Positions 24,525 to 32,819 of a DNA stretch of 43,775 bases are shown piece after piece (the stretch's first letter is position 1; each line of letters starts with the position of its first letter). The position numbers and the translations under genes were made by a program. The notes beneath the pieces are model-generated. The model made no database searches. It saw nothing but the letters and a program-made list of their open reading frames with translations, and was not told the origin of the DNA. Origin of the DNA: Eubacteriales bacterium (GTDB lineage: Bacteria; Bacillota; Clostridia; Christensenellales; Aristaeellaceae); the NCBI GenBank assembly GCA_028693055.1, contig JAQUWD010000032.1, positions 1-43,775 of the forward strand, in the 5' to 3' direction.

Positions 24525-25919
24525 ATGCTAAATTACAAGGTAAAAATTGGACTGGCTCCCATGCGTCGAGACGTTACCCCCCGTCCTGGTATTTTTAACT
24601 GGGAAAAGGCGGAGGAACGCGGTCAAAGTGCTGTAAAGTATATTGAGGAGCACTTTGCCTCCGAGAACGTTTCCTTTGTAGACCTCAAGGGAATCAATCC
24701 TGTGGATGTGATGTACTGCGAGGCAGACGCGGAAAAGGTCATTGAACGGTTTCAAGCCGAAAAGGTGGACGCGGTTTTTGTCATCAATTCCAACTTCGGC
24801 AATGAAGAGATTTGCGCGCAGATAGGCCGCGCGCTGGGAAAGCCCGTCTGCATTTGGGCGCCGAAGGACGATAGCTTTCTGCCGGACGGCATGCGCTACA
24901 CCGACAGCCAGTGCGGTATTTTTGGCGTCAGCCGCCAGCTTCAGCGCTGCCACGTGCCCTTTAGCTATATTGAAACCTCTACGGTGGACAGCGAGATTTT
25001 CGCCAAGGGATTTGCAAAATTCGTCTCTGTCAGCTGCATGGTCAAAAATTTCCGCGGTATGCGAATCGCTCAGGTAGGCATGCGGCCGAAGCCCTTCTGC
25101 TCGGTAATCTTTAATGAGGGCGAGCTGATGGAGCGGTTCGGTCTGCAAATCATTCCCGTCAATCTAGCGGTGATGATCGATCAATATAACCGAATTTTGA
25201 AGGAAAACGATGCGGAGCTGGAAGAGGGCGCAAAGCTGCTTCTGTCCCGCTATGAGATGGACGACCTCACGCCGCCGCTGCTAAAGAAAGTATATGCCTT
25301 TGTGCTGCTGTACCAGTGGGTATTTAAAACCTATAACGTTCAGGCAGTATCCGCCGAATGCTGGACGGCTATGCAGCTGGGCGTAGGCGCGATGCCCTGC
25401 ACCGCATACAGCATTTTGGCCGATATGGGTTATATCATTTCCTGCGAAAGCGACCTGCACGGAGCGATTACCATGTCCTTGCTTTCCTGCGCGACGTTGG
25501 GCAAGAAAATCCCCTTCTTTGGCGAATTTACCGTTCGTCATCCCGACGATCCCAACGGCGAGCTGCTTTGGCACTGCGGCCCCTTTGCTTACAGCCTGAA
25601 AAAGGACGGCTGCCCCTGCAAGGAGGTCAACATGCGTCAGTGGTTCCAGGTTAAGGATGGACAATATACCGTGGCGCGGTTTGATCAGGACGACGGCAAT
25701 TACAGTCTGCTAAGCGGTACCTGCACCTCGATGGAAGGTCCCTATACCTTTGGCACCTATCTTTGGGCGAAGTTCGATAACCTGTCCAAGTGGGAGCGCA
25801 AGCTGGTGGAAGGCCCCTACATCCATCACATGGCGGAAATCGAAGGCGACTGGACCGAGGAGCTCCATGAGTTCTGTAAGTATGTAAAGGGCCTTGCCAT
25901 CGATACCGTACAAGACTGA
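24525..25919 (+). CDS. L-fucose/L-arabinose isomerase family protein
   Basis: A 464-residue cytosolic protein that I assign to the aldose-ketose isomerase group related to L-fucose and L-arabinose isomerases. These use a metal (often Mn2+) to convert an aldose to its ketose. Family-like features include the FVINSNFGNEE segment, the QPV-like QWVFKTYNVQAVSAECW region, CESDLHGA and the late PYIHH histidines, which are metal-ligand candidates. The substrate cannot be told from sequence. It is the first gene of the 17-kb operon. AAGGAAAAAGGAT precedes ATG. Confidence 0.75.
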   Translation: MLNYKVKIGLAPMRRDVTPRPGIFNWEKAEERGQSAVKYIEEHFASENVSFVDLKGINPVDVMYCEADAEKVIERFQAEKVDAVFVINSNFGNEEICAQIGRALGKPVCIWAPKDDSFLPDGMRYTDSQCGIFGVSRQLQRCHVPFSYIETSTVDSEIFAKGFAKFVSVSCMVKNFRGMRIAQVGMRPKPFCSVIFNEGELMERFGLQIIPVNLAVMIDQYNRILKENDAELEEGAKLLLSRYEMDDLTPPLLKKVYAFVLLYQWVFKTYNVQAVSAECWTAMQLGVGAMPCTAYSILADMGYIISCESDLHGAITMSLLSCATLGKKIPFFGEFTVRHPDDPNGELLWHCGPFAYSLKKDGCPCKEVNMRQWFQVKDGQYTVARFDQDDGNYSLLSGTCTSMEGPYTFGTYLWAKFDNLSKWERKLVEGPYIHHMAEIEGDWTEELHEFCKYVKGLAIDTVQD

Positions 25920-25935
25920 AAGTGAGAATGAAGCC

Positions 25936-26793
25936 ATGCCTGAGCAACAATCCGCAATGACCATCAAGCTAACCATGCTCCTGCCGGAGCTATCCAATAC
26001 GGAGCGCAAGGTGGCCGACTATATCTTGGGGCAGCCGCAGGAGGTTATTCACCTCAGCATAACCGGCCTTGCCGCCAACTGCGGCGTCAGCGACGCTACG
26101 GTGGTCAGACTGTGCAAACGGATGGGAATGCATGGCTATCAGGAGCTGAAGGTGAACCTGGCGCAGGATATCGTTTCCCCACTGGAACGTATCCATGAAG
26201 CGATCTCGGAAAACGATACCTGCGCTCAGGTGGTTGAAAAGGTTTTTCAGACCACTGTACAGGCCTTGCAATACACCAGCCGCATCGTCAATCCTCAGCA
26301 GCTGGAGAAAGCCGTCAACGCGCTTGACAGCGCACGAAGGGTGATCATCTATGGCTTGGGCAATTCCGCTGCCGTAACCAAGGATTTGCAGCATAAGCTG
26401 CTTCGCCTTGGCATCGACGCGGCTGCCTATGACGATAATCATTTGCAGCGGATCGTCGCCGCCCACGTGGAAACTGGCTGCGTATGCGTCTGCATCAGCC
26501 ATTCCGGCTCTTCTATGGATGTGGTGGACGCTGCGCAAATGGCGAAGGATAACGGAGCACTGATTATCAGCCTGACCGGGGTAGGCAAATCGCCTCTGTC
26601 GGAGCTGGCAGATATCCGGCTGGATACGGCTTCCCGGGAAACTCAATACCATATTTTGGCGCTTAGCTCCCGTATCGCACAATATACGCTGATTGATGCG
26701 CTGTACACTTGCTTGGCATTGAAGCGCCGCGGCACGGAGCACGAGGGCGCGGAGCAGTGCATTGAAAAGGCGCTGGAAAAGCTGAAATACTAG
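25936..26793 (+). CDS. MurR/RpiR family transcriptional regulator
   Basis: A 285-residue regulator. An N-terminal HTH_6 domain (about 1-77, with CGVSDATVVRLCKRMG) binds DNA and a C-terminal SIS domain (about 105-240, with YGLGNSAAV and ISHSGSSMD) binds a phosphosugar. It probably senses the phosphorylated intermediate made by the operon. A perfect palindrome just after the gene (26804-26818) is its best candidate operator. The start is uncertain: ATG at 25936 lies 16 bases after the isomerase stop; an in-frame ATG at 25894 would overlap that gene. Confidence 0.9.
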   Translation: MPEQQSAMTIKLTMLLPELSNTERKVADYILGQPQEVIHLSITGLAANCGVSDATVVRLCKRMGMHGYQELKVNLAQDIVSPLERIHEAISENDTCAQVVEKVFQTTVQALQYTSRIVNPQQLEKAVNALDSARRVIIYGLGNSAAVTKDLQHKLLRLGIDAAAYDDNHLQRIVAAHVETGCVCVCISHSGSSMDVVDAAQMAKDNGALIISLTGVGKSPLSELADIRLDTASRETQYHILALSSRIAQYTLIDALYTCLALKRRGTEHEGAEQCIEKALEKLKY

Positions 26794-26803
26794 GAACGAA
26801 TCC

Positions 26804-26818
26804 TGAAAATTATTTTCA
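26804..26818. promoter_or_regulatory. Perfect 15-bp palindrome, probable RpiR operator
   Basis: TGAAAAT-T-ATTTTCA, with seven perfect pairs around one centre base, lies 28 nt ahead of the P2 -35. Its form fits sites bound by RpiR-family regulators in Firmicutes, and an RpiR gene ends ten bases before it. Confidence 0.65.
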
Positions 26819-26846
26819 CAAAAGTTGATTTATTTTTGAAAAGTAC

Positions 26847-26875
26847 TTGAAAATTATCTACATATTTGATATAGT
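26847..26875 (+). promoter_or_regulatory. Sugar operon promoter P2
   Basis: TTGAAA (26847-26852), 17-nt spacer, TATAGT (26870-26875). It copies promoter P1 including the spacer. It would start a second transcript at the aldolase gene, so the metabolic genes can be expressed more than the regulator. Confidence 0.75.
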
Positions 26876-26944
26876 ATTTTATGAAAATGATCAACACTTT
26901 TCTGACATACCGTTCTCACCAATGAGGAGAAAGAAGGAATCGTT

Positions 26945-27775
26945 ATGCTTACGGATTTAAAAACGGTTTTGAATGTTGCTAAGAAGAAAAACTGCGCGAT
27001 CCCTGCGTTTAATGTTTACAATCAGGAAACCGTGCTGGGCGCGTTGCAAGCTGCCGAGGAAGCCAACTCCTGCGTTATCCTGCAAATGTATAGCCGTTTG
27101 TTTACCAGCATTGAAGCCGAGTTTTTGGCTCCGTCGCTGATTGCCGCTGCGCAGCGTTCCAAGGTAAAGGTTTGCTTCCATCTGGACCATGGCGCTAGCG
27201 ATGAGGCGGTATACCGCGCCCTTCGCTGGGGCTGCACCGGCATCATGCGGGACGCCAGCAGCCTGCCCATTGAGGAAAACATCGCCATCACCAAGCATGT
27301 GGCGGAGGTTTGCCATGACTTGGGGGTGCATGTGGAAGGCGAGCTGGGCCATATCGGCATGGCTAAAGAGGGCGTAAGCACCGAATACACCAAGGTGGAT
27401 GAGGCAGTGCGTTTTGTAAAGGAAACGGGTGTGGATGCGCTGGCTATTTTGGTGGGAACGGCCCATGGTCACTATAAGCAGGCTCCTGTGCTGGCTATTG
27501 ATCGCATTGCCGAGATCAATAAGGCGGTGGACGCGGCGCTGGTGCTGCACGGTGGCAGCGGCGTGCCTGACGATCAGATTGTAGCGGCGGTGAAAGCCGG
27601 TATCCGCAAAATCAATTTTGGTACGGACGTTTGCTGTGCGCTTCTGGACGGCATCTTTGCTGAGAAGCATGAGGCAGCCGCTATCGATGTATTTATGAAG
27701 AGACCTACCGCTTCTGTAAAGGCGTTCTGCCTATCCAAGATCGACTTGCTGGGTGCGGAGGGAACCAATGAGTGA
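26945..27775 (+). CDS. Class II ketose-bisphosphate aldolase
   Basis: A 276-residue zinc aldolase of the fructose-bisphosphate / tagatose-bisphosphate / IolJ group. It cleaves a phosphorylated ketose to dihydroxyacetone phosphate and an aldehyde. Visible residues are HLDHG (catalytic Asp81, zinc His82), EGELGHIG (131-138), GTAHG (zinc His174) and LHGGSG (zinc His202). Short length (276) fits the GatY/KbaY/IolJ branch. The aldehyde product depends on the unknown sugar. It overlaps the PfkB kinase gene by eight bases. Confidence 0.92.
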   Translation: MLTDLKTVLNVAKKKNCAIPAFNVYNQETVLGALQAAEEANSCVILQMYSRLFTSIEAEFLAPSLIAAAQRSKVKVCFHLDHGASDEAVYRALRWGCTGIMRDASSLPIEENIAITKHVAEVCHDLGVHVEGELGHIGMAKEGVSTEYTKVDEAVRFVKETGVDALAILVGTAHGHYKQAPVLAIDRIAEINKAVDAALVLHGGSGVPDDQIVAAVKAGIRKINFGTDVCCALLDGIFAEKHEAAAIDVFMKRPTASVKAFCLSKIDLLGAEGTNE

Positions 27776-28691
27776 GCAATGGACCGAGGTGATTGGCATC
27801 GGCTCCAGCGTCTATGATACGCTGATGGTTGTAGATGGCTTTCCCACCGAGGATACCAAGATGCAAGGCATAGAAACCAAGGTGCAGGGAGGCGGTCCCT
27901 GCGCTACGGCGCTGGTGGCTGCTGCCAAGCTGGGCGTAAGCACAGCCTATATGGGTACCATTGGCGATGATCCCTTTGGACGCTATATGTTGGACGATTT
28001 TAAGGCGTGGGGCGTGGATGTAACGGGTGTGCGTCGGGTTCCCGATGCGATTTCTTTCCACTCCGTCGTGCTGTTAAACCGGCAAAACGGCTCGCGTACC
28101 TGCATCTGGAACAAAGGAACCGTGGAGCAGCCAACCATTGGGGATTTAAACGAGGCGGCGCTGACCCATGCAAAGGTTCTGCATCTGGACGGCCATATGA
28201 CCGAAGCGGCAATCTACGCCGCTAAGCTGTGCCGCAATCACGGCGTAAAGATCAGCTACGACGCAGGCGGGCTGTATCCCGGTGTGAAGGGGCTGCTGCC
28301 CTATGTGGATTATATGATTCCCTCCGAGGAATACGCTCTCAAGCTGACGCAAGCGGCTACAGCGGAAGAAGCTGCTCAAAAGATTTATCATGAGTATCAT
28401 CCTGAGCTTGTAGTGTTGACGCAGGGTGTTAAGGGCGGTATCATTCTGGATGAGCAGGGGATGCGTAGATACGATAGCTATCCGGTAAAGGTTGCGGATT
28501 CCAACGGCTGCGGAGATACCTTTCACGGCGCGTTCGTCGCGGCGAGAGTGAAGGGAATGTCCGTAGATCAGGCGTGCTGCTATGCAAGCGCCGCGGCAGC
28601 TGTGAAATGCACCCGACTGGGGGCGCGCTGCGCCATCCCCGCCGATCATGAGTGCCGCAGCTTTCTGCGGGAAAGGGGTATCACATTATGA
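27768..28691 (+). CDS. PfkB family carbohydrate kinase
   Basis: A 307-residue ATP-dependent sugar kinase of the ribokinase family. It has the N-terminal GGGPCATA glycine motif (41-48) and the C-terminal signature GCGDTFHGAF with catalytic Asp250; the usual GAGD is GCGD here. The end of the protein (KCTRLGARCAIP) resembles kinases such as sulfofructose kinase YihV, though this tail is widespread. It probably phosphorylates the ketose before the aldolase. ATG at 27768 lies in the aldolase end; the next gene starts within its stop (ATGA). Confidence 0.9.
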   Translation: MSEQWTEVIGIGSSVYDTLMVVDGFPTEDTKMQGIETKVQGGGPCATALVAAAKLGVSTAYMGTIGDDPFGRYMLDDFKAWGVDVTGVRRVPDAISFHSVVLLNRQNGSRTCIWNKGTVEQPTIGDLNEAALTHAKVLHLDGHMTEAAIYAAKLCRNHGVKISYDAGGLYPGVKGLLPYVDYMIPSEEYALKLTQAATAEEAAQKIYHEYHPELVVLTQGVKGGIILDEQGMRRYDSYPVKVADSNGCGDTFHGAFVAARVKGMSVDQACCYASAAAAVKCTRLGARCAIPADHECRSFLRERGITL

Positions 28692-29536
28692 GCCTGATTA
28701 CCATCCGCAATGACCAATTAACCGTTGTTCTTTCCACCATGGGCGCCGAAATTCAATCCATCATCGACACGAACGGGGTGGAGCGTCTTTGGCAGGGAAA
28801 CCCTGAAATATGGAGCGGTCGCGCGCCGGTGCTGTTCCCGGTGGCGGGGGGCTTTCGAAACGATGGCTACGAGCTGGACGGAAAATGGTATGCCATGCCC
28901 AAGCACGGCTTTGCCAAGCTGGTGGAATGGAAGGTAGAAAAGGCAGAAGCGGCTTCGGCCACTATGCTTTTGACGGAGAAGCATCCCGGCTTTCCCTTTA
29001 ATTACGAATTCCGCATTCATTTTACGCTGGAAAAGAACAGCCTCAAGGTGGATTACGACGTAAAGAACACCGGAGATCGGACGCTGTGGTATAGCGTGGG
29101 CGCACATGAAGCCTATCAAACCCCCGGCGATATCGAGGATTATGAATTGGTATTTGATCAAGAGGAAGCCTTGGAGCGCTATCCGTTGATCGGCAACCTG
29201 ATCGGTCATGAAACCGAGACCATGGCGAAAAACACCAAAGTGCTTCCCCTTGCCGAAAAAATGCTGGATCACGACGCGATTGTTTTCCGCAACCTCAAAA
29301 GCACGGGCGTAACCCTGCAGAGCCGCGCTCATGACCGTAAGGTAAGAGTGGAGTTCGCGGGTAACCCCACACTGATGTTCTGGCATAAGCCGGAAGCAAA
29401 GTATCTGTGCATTGAGCCTTGGAACAACAGCCCGGATTTTGTAGACGCGGAGCTGGACATTACCAAAAAGCCCAACTTCATCAGCCTTAAGCCCGGTGAA
29501 AGCCAAAGCCGCATTCATACCATCGTGATTCTGTAA
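28688..29536 (+). CDS. Aldose 1-epimerase family protein (LacX-like)
   Basis: A 282-residue beta-sandwich mutarotase relative. The sequences WYSVGAHEAYQTP, with the presumed catalytic His, and CIEPWNNSPD, with the presumed catalytic Glu, match the LacX branch. It would interconvert the anomers of the operon's sugar. Start and stop overlap with the neighbouring kinase gene show translational coupling. Confidence 0.88.
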   Translation: MSLITIRNDQLTVVLSTMGAEIQSIIDTNGVERLWQGNPEIWSGRAPVLFPVAGGFRNDGYELDGKWYAMPKHGFAKLVEWKVEKAEAASATMLLTEKHPGFPFNYEFRIHFTLEKNSLKVDYDVKNTGDRTLWYSVGAHEAYQTPGDIEDYELVFDQEEALERYPLIGNLIGHETETMAKNTKVLPLAEKMLDHDAIVFRNLKSTGVTLQSRAHDRKVRVEFAGNPTLMFWHKPEAKYLCIEPWNNSPDFVDAELDITKKPNFISLKPGESQSRIHTIVIL

Positions 29537-29553
29537 GAAGGAGGACATGAACG

Positions 29554-30219
29554 ATGTTGGAAACTTTACGCAAACTGAATCCCCAGCTTCCTTTTTACTC
29601 TGTTTACGATGACGCCTTCAAACGCTTTGGCCGGGTCATTCCCTTTGACGCAACCAGCTTGATCGAGACCTGCGAAAAGGCCGCCGTTATGCCGCAAAGC
29701 GGCAGCGCGTATGTTCCCGATATGCCGGAGCTAGAGGCCTTGCCTGCATTTCAACAGGTGAAGGACGAGCTTCGGGGCGAGGGCTCCTGCCAGATTGGCT
29801 GCTGCTGGGGCTACAATCAGATGCTCAATTGCTTGGAATACCATCGTGCCAGCGAGCACAACATCGCCGTCAGCGATATAGTGTTGCTGTTGGCCGCCCA
29901 GCAGGACATGGAAGGCAATGATCTGCCCGAGGGGAAGATCGTAGGCTTCTACTGCCCCAAGGGAACCACCATTGAGGTGTATGCCACCTCGCTGCACTTT
30001 TGCCCCTGCCAGACGGCGGATGAAGGCTTCCGCTGCATCGTTATTCTTCCCCGGGGCACCAATCATGCCTTGACCAAAAAGCCGGACGAAAAGGTAGCGG
30101 ACGGGCGGCTTTTGTGGGCGGTTGACAAATGGCTGATCGCCCACCCCGATAATAAACCCGTCGTGGAGCGGGGTGCTTATCCCGGCCTCCACGGAGAGAA
30201 TTTTAAGATTCGATATTAA
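29554..30219 (+). CDS. DUF4867-like protein
   Basis: A 221-residue cytosolic protein that I believe belongs to DUF4867, found in sugar clusters of Clostridia; no biochemical role is established. It has a cysteine-rich stretch (CQIGCCWGYNQMLNC) and a C-terminal cupin-like part with EVYATSLHFCPC and LPRGTNHA. The cysteines and histidines could bind metal. AGGAGG lies 12 bases upstream of ATG. It may be an isomerase or lyase for an intermediate, but nothing in the sequence proves it. Confidence 0.65.
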   Translation: MLETLRKLNPQLPFYSVYDDAFKRFGRVIPFDATSLIETCEKAAVMPQSGSAYVPDMPELEALPAFQQVKDELRGEGSCQIGCCWGYNQMLNCLEYHRASEHNIAVSDIVLLLAAQQDMEGNDLPEGKIVGFYCPKGTTIEVYATSLHFCPCQTADEGFRCIVILPRGTNHALTKKPDEKVADGRLLWAVDKWLIAHPDNKPVVERGAYPGLHGENFKIRY

Positions 30220-30230
30220 GGAGAGATACC

Positions 30231-31655
30231 ATGGAACGCAAAGCATTCATGTGTGACATGATCCGCACGGAGCTGGAGGATGTGGTGGGCGCGCAAAACG
30301 TGTCCGTTGCTGAAAGCGACCGCATGACTTATGGTGTGGACTATTTCTGGATCGGCCGTATGTGGGCGGATCGCGGCGAAAAGCCCCCAATGCCTGATTG
30401 GATCGTTCGTCCCGCTTCCGCTGTGGAAGTGAGCAAGATCCTGAAAATCGCCAATTACTATAAAATCCCGGTGAACATCTGGGGCGGCGGTTCCGGCTCT
30501 CAGGGCGGCGCTCTGCCAATGGCGGGCGGCATCATGATGGACATGAAACGCATGAATCAGTTGATCAAAATCGATGAGGTCAGCCGTACCATTACCGCCG
30601 AGGCGGGCATGATTTTCCAGCAGCTGGAATGGTATGCCAATGAAAAGGGTTATTCCTGCCAGCATATCCCCAGCTGCTTGACCTGCGGCACCATTGGCGG
30701 CGCTTTGGGTCACCGTGGCATCGGTATCATGTCTACAAAATACGGCAAGATTGACGATCAGTGCATTTCCATGGAGGTGGTATTGCCCAACGGTGATATC
30801 ATCAACACCTTGCCTGTGCCGAAGCATGCGGCAGGCCCTGATTTGAACCAGATGTTTATTGGCTCCGAGGGAACGCTGGGCGTGATCACGCAGGCGACCT
30901 TCAAGCTGTTCGAACAGCCGGAAAGTCGCCAGCATCGCGCCTTCCTGTTCCCGGACATGAACTCCGGCTTCATGGCGGGCCGTGATATCATGCAAAAGGT
31001 GAAGCCCTCCATACTGCGCTTCTTTGATCAGGCGGAAACCAGCAGCATCATCAAAAAGATTTTGGGCTTTGAGAAAAAAGGCTGCTTCATGAACGTGACG
31101 CTGGAAGGCATCGAGCGGATTGTGGATATCGAAATGGAAATCGTATTGGATATCTGCAAGAAGTGGGGCGCGCAGGATCTGGGCAGCGAGTATGGGGAGA
31201 AGTGGTATCAGAACCGCATCACCTTCTTCTATCCCGGCCATATCATGGACATTCCCCAGATGTTTGGCACCATGGACACGGTGTCGGATTTCGCCCATAT
31301 CGAGGAAATCTACTGGGCTATGAAGCATGCCATTGAGGACAATTTCCCCGATGTACGGTTTATCGCCCATTGCAGCCACTGGTATGAGTGGGGCACCATG
31401 ATCTACGATCGTTTCATTATGGATCATCCGCCGGAGGATCCTCAGGAAGCCATCAGCCTGCATAACCGCATCTGGAATGCGGGCGTGCGCGCAGCAATGG
31501 AGCACGGCGGCGTGATTAACGATCATCACGGCATCGGCTTAAAGCTAGGCCGTCTGATGAAGGAACAATACGGCCCAGCCATGCAGGTGCTGGAGGGGCT
31601 GAAAAAGAGCCTGGATCCCAACGGAATTATGAACCCGTACAAGCTCGGGCTGTAA
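30231..31655 (+). CDS. FAD-linked oxidase, GlcD/AGPS-like (first)
   Basis: A 474-residue flavoprotein. The N-terminal FAD_binding_4 domain shows WGGGSGSQGGALP for the FAD pyrophosphate and IGSEGTLGV; the C-terminal FAD-oxidase domain ends with NDHHGIGLKLG and LDPNGIMNP, close to alkyldihydroxyacetonephosphate synthase-like oxidases. It likely oxidises a hydroxy acid or sugar derivative. It is followed 13 bases later by a CCG-type iron-sulfur protein, the usual partner in GlcD-GlcF type dehydrogenases. It differs clearly from the second oxidase at 34799. Confidence 0.88.
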   Translation: MERKAFMCDMIRTELEDVVGAQNVSVAESDRMTYGVDYFWIGRMWADRGEKPPMPDWIVRPASAVEVSKILKIANYYKIPVNIWGGGSGSQGGALPMAGGIMMDMKRMNQLIKIDEVSRTITAEAGMIFQQLEWYANEKGYSCQHIPSCLTCGTIGGALGHRGIGIMSTKYGKIDDQCISMEVVLPNGDIINTLPVPKHAAGPDLNQMFIGSEGTLGVITQATFKLFEQPESRQHRAFLFPDMNSGFMAGRDIMQKVKPSILRFFDQAETSSIIKKILGFEKKGCFMNVTLEGIERIVDIEMEIVLDICKKWGAQDLGSEYGEKWYQNRITFFYPGHIMDIPQMFGTMDTVSDFAHIEEIYWAMKHAIEDNFPDVRFIAHCSHWYEWGTMIYDRFIMDHPPEDPQEAISLHNRIWNAGVRAAMEHGGVINDHHGIGLKLGRLMKEQYGPAMQVLEGLKKSLDPNGIMNPYKLGL

Positions 31656-31668
31656 GGAGGATAATAAG

Positions 31669-32751
31669 ATGTATAGCGAAAAAGCTAAGAAAAACGCCGA
31701 CGCATGCCGCTTTTGCTGGATGTGCCGCCATCTTTGCCCCGTACAGCTGGTAACGGGCAAGGAGACCAATACCCCCCGCGCTAAGGGCTTACAGGTATCC
31801 ATGGAGGAGCGGGGCTTTCAGATGGACGCAGCGGCAGCCAAAACCATGTATGAGTGTCTGCTTTGCGGTTCCTGCACCAACGACTGCGTAACGGGTTTCG
31901 AGCCTCCCGTATTTATCCGAGAAGGCCGTAGCCAAGCCATTGTCAACGATTTGGCGCCGGATTGCGTCCTTCGGGTCGTAGAGAAGGAACAAAAAACTGG
32001 CAACATCTATGGCGAAGAGAAATGCAAGGTGAATTTACAGGGTGTTCCCGAAAAGGGCGATACGTTGGTATGGCTTGGCGCAACTGCCCGCTACAGCGTG
32101 CCTGAAACCGCAGAAGCATTGCTGAGTCTGTTCAAAAAGGCAGGGGTAAACGTTGCAGTGCTTGCAAATGAGCCGGCTTCCGGCTCCGCCTTGGGCGATT
32201 TGATGGGCTTTGTGGAGGATGTGCGCACAGAAGCCAAAAAGGCGGGAGAAGCCATTGCCGCCTCCGGGGCGAAAAAGCTTGTGGTGCTGGACAGCTACGA
32301 CGCAGCGCTGTTCCGTCATGAGTACAAGGACTGGGGCGTGGAGCTGCCCGAGGTAGTGACCGCCACGACCTTTGTAGACGAGCTTGTTAAAGCCGGAAAG
32401 CTTACACCAAAGCAAGAAAAACAAATGGTAACCTATCATGACGGCAGCCGTCTGGCAAGGGATTTGGACGAGCATCAGCCTGCGCGGGATTTGCTGGCTG
32501 CCATGGGCTGCGAGCTCCACGAGATGTTCTTAAACCGTCGCTTGTCCCGCTGCTGCGGCAGCGCGGTGTTCGGTCAGTACATGCCGGAGCTTCGCACGCA
32601 AATTGCACAGAACCGCTGGAAGGACGCGCAACGAACAGAAGCCAAGCTGCTGGTTGCCGCCTGTCCCCAAAGCACGGAGGCCTTTTCATCCACAGTACCC
32701 GATGGGTATCAATACATGGATTTGTTCGTGATGCTGAATAAACAGTGCTAA
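31669..32751 (+). CDS. CCG-domain iron-sulfur protein, GlcF/LutA-like
   Basis: A 360-residue electron carrier. Two [4Fe-4S] motifs are seen: CRFCWMCRHLCP (Cys13, 16, 19, 23) and CLLCGSCTNDC (Cys63, 66, 69, 73). The C-terminal region has a CCG motif (RCCGSAVFG) of the heterodisulfide-reductase type, though a second full CCG is replaced by a less regular stretch (VAACPQS). It would take electrons from the preceding FAD oxidase and hand them to an electron-transfer flavoprotein. Confidence 0.88.
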   Translation: MYSEKAKKNADACRFCWMCRHLCPVQLVTGKETNTPRAKGLQVSMEERGFQMDAAAAKTMYECLLCGSCTNDCVTGFEPPVFIREGRSQAIVNDLAPDCVLRVVEKEQKTGNIYGEEKCKVNLQGVPEKGDTLVWLGATARYSVPETAEALLSLFKKAGVNVAVLANEPASGSALGDLMGFVEDVRTEAKKAGEAIAASGAKKLVVLDSYDAALFRHEYKDWGVELPEVVTATTFVDELVKAGKLTPKQEKQMVTYHDGSRLARDLDEHQPARDLLAAMGCELHEMFLNRRLSRCCGSAVFGQYMPELRTQIAQNRWKDAQRTEAKLLVAACPQSTEAFSSTVPDGYQYMDLFVMLNKQC

Positions 32752-32758
32752 GAAAAAG

Positions 32759-32795
32759 CATAAAGGGTACGGCTCTTAGAACCGTGCCCTTTATG
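32759..32795 (+). other. Intra-operon 14-bp hairpin before etfB
   Basis: CATAAAGGGTACGG (32759-32772) pairs with CCGTGCCCTTTATG (32782-32795), one G-U pair, nine-base loop. No T run follows, so it is more likely an RNA processing or stability element than a terminator. It divides the FAD/iron-sulfur genes from the EtfB-EtfA-LctD module. Confidence 0.7.
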
Positions 32796-32819
32796 AGCAA
32801 TAACAAGGATGGTGCGACC

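Noticed and set aside
24525..25919. Naming the isomerase fucI or araA
   Set aside because: The family is recognisable but it is too short for FucI and lacks a clear substrate-defining match to either enzyme.
26945..28691. Assignment of aldolase and kinase to sulfoquinovose breakdown
   Set aside because: The kinase tail resembles YihV, but no sulfolactaldehyde reductase or dehydrogenase, sulfoquinovosidase or sulfonate exporter is present, so the call is only an alternative.
30216..31529. A 437-codon open frame antisense to the first FAD-linked oxidase
   Set aside because: The plus strand encodes a recognisable flavoprotein over the same bases, the antisense product is rich in His and Ala typical of shadow frames, and no ribosome binding site or promoter supports it.
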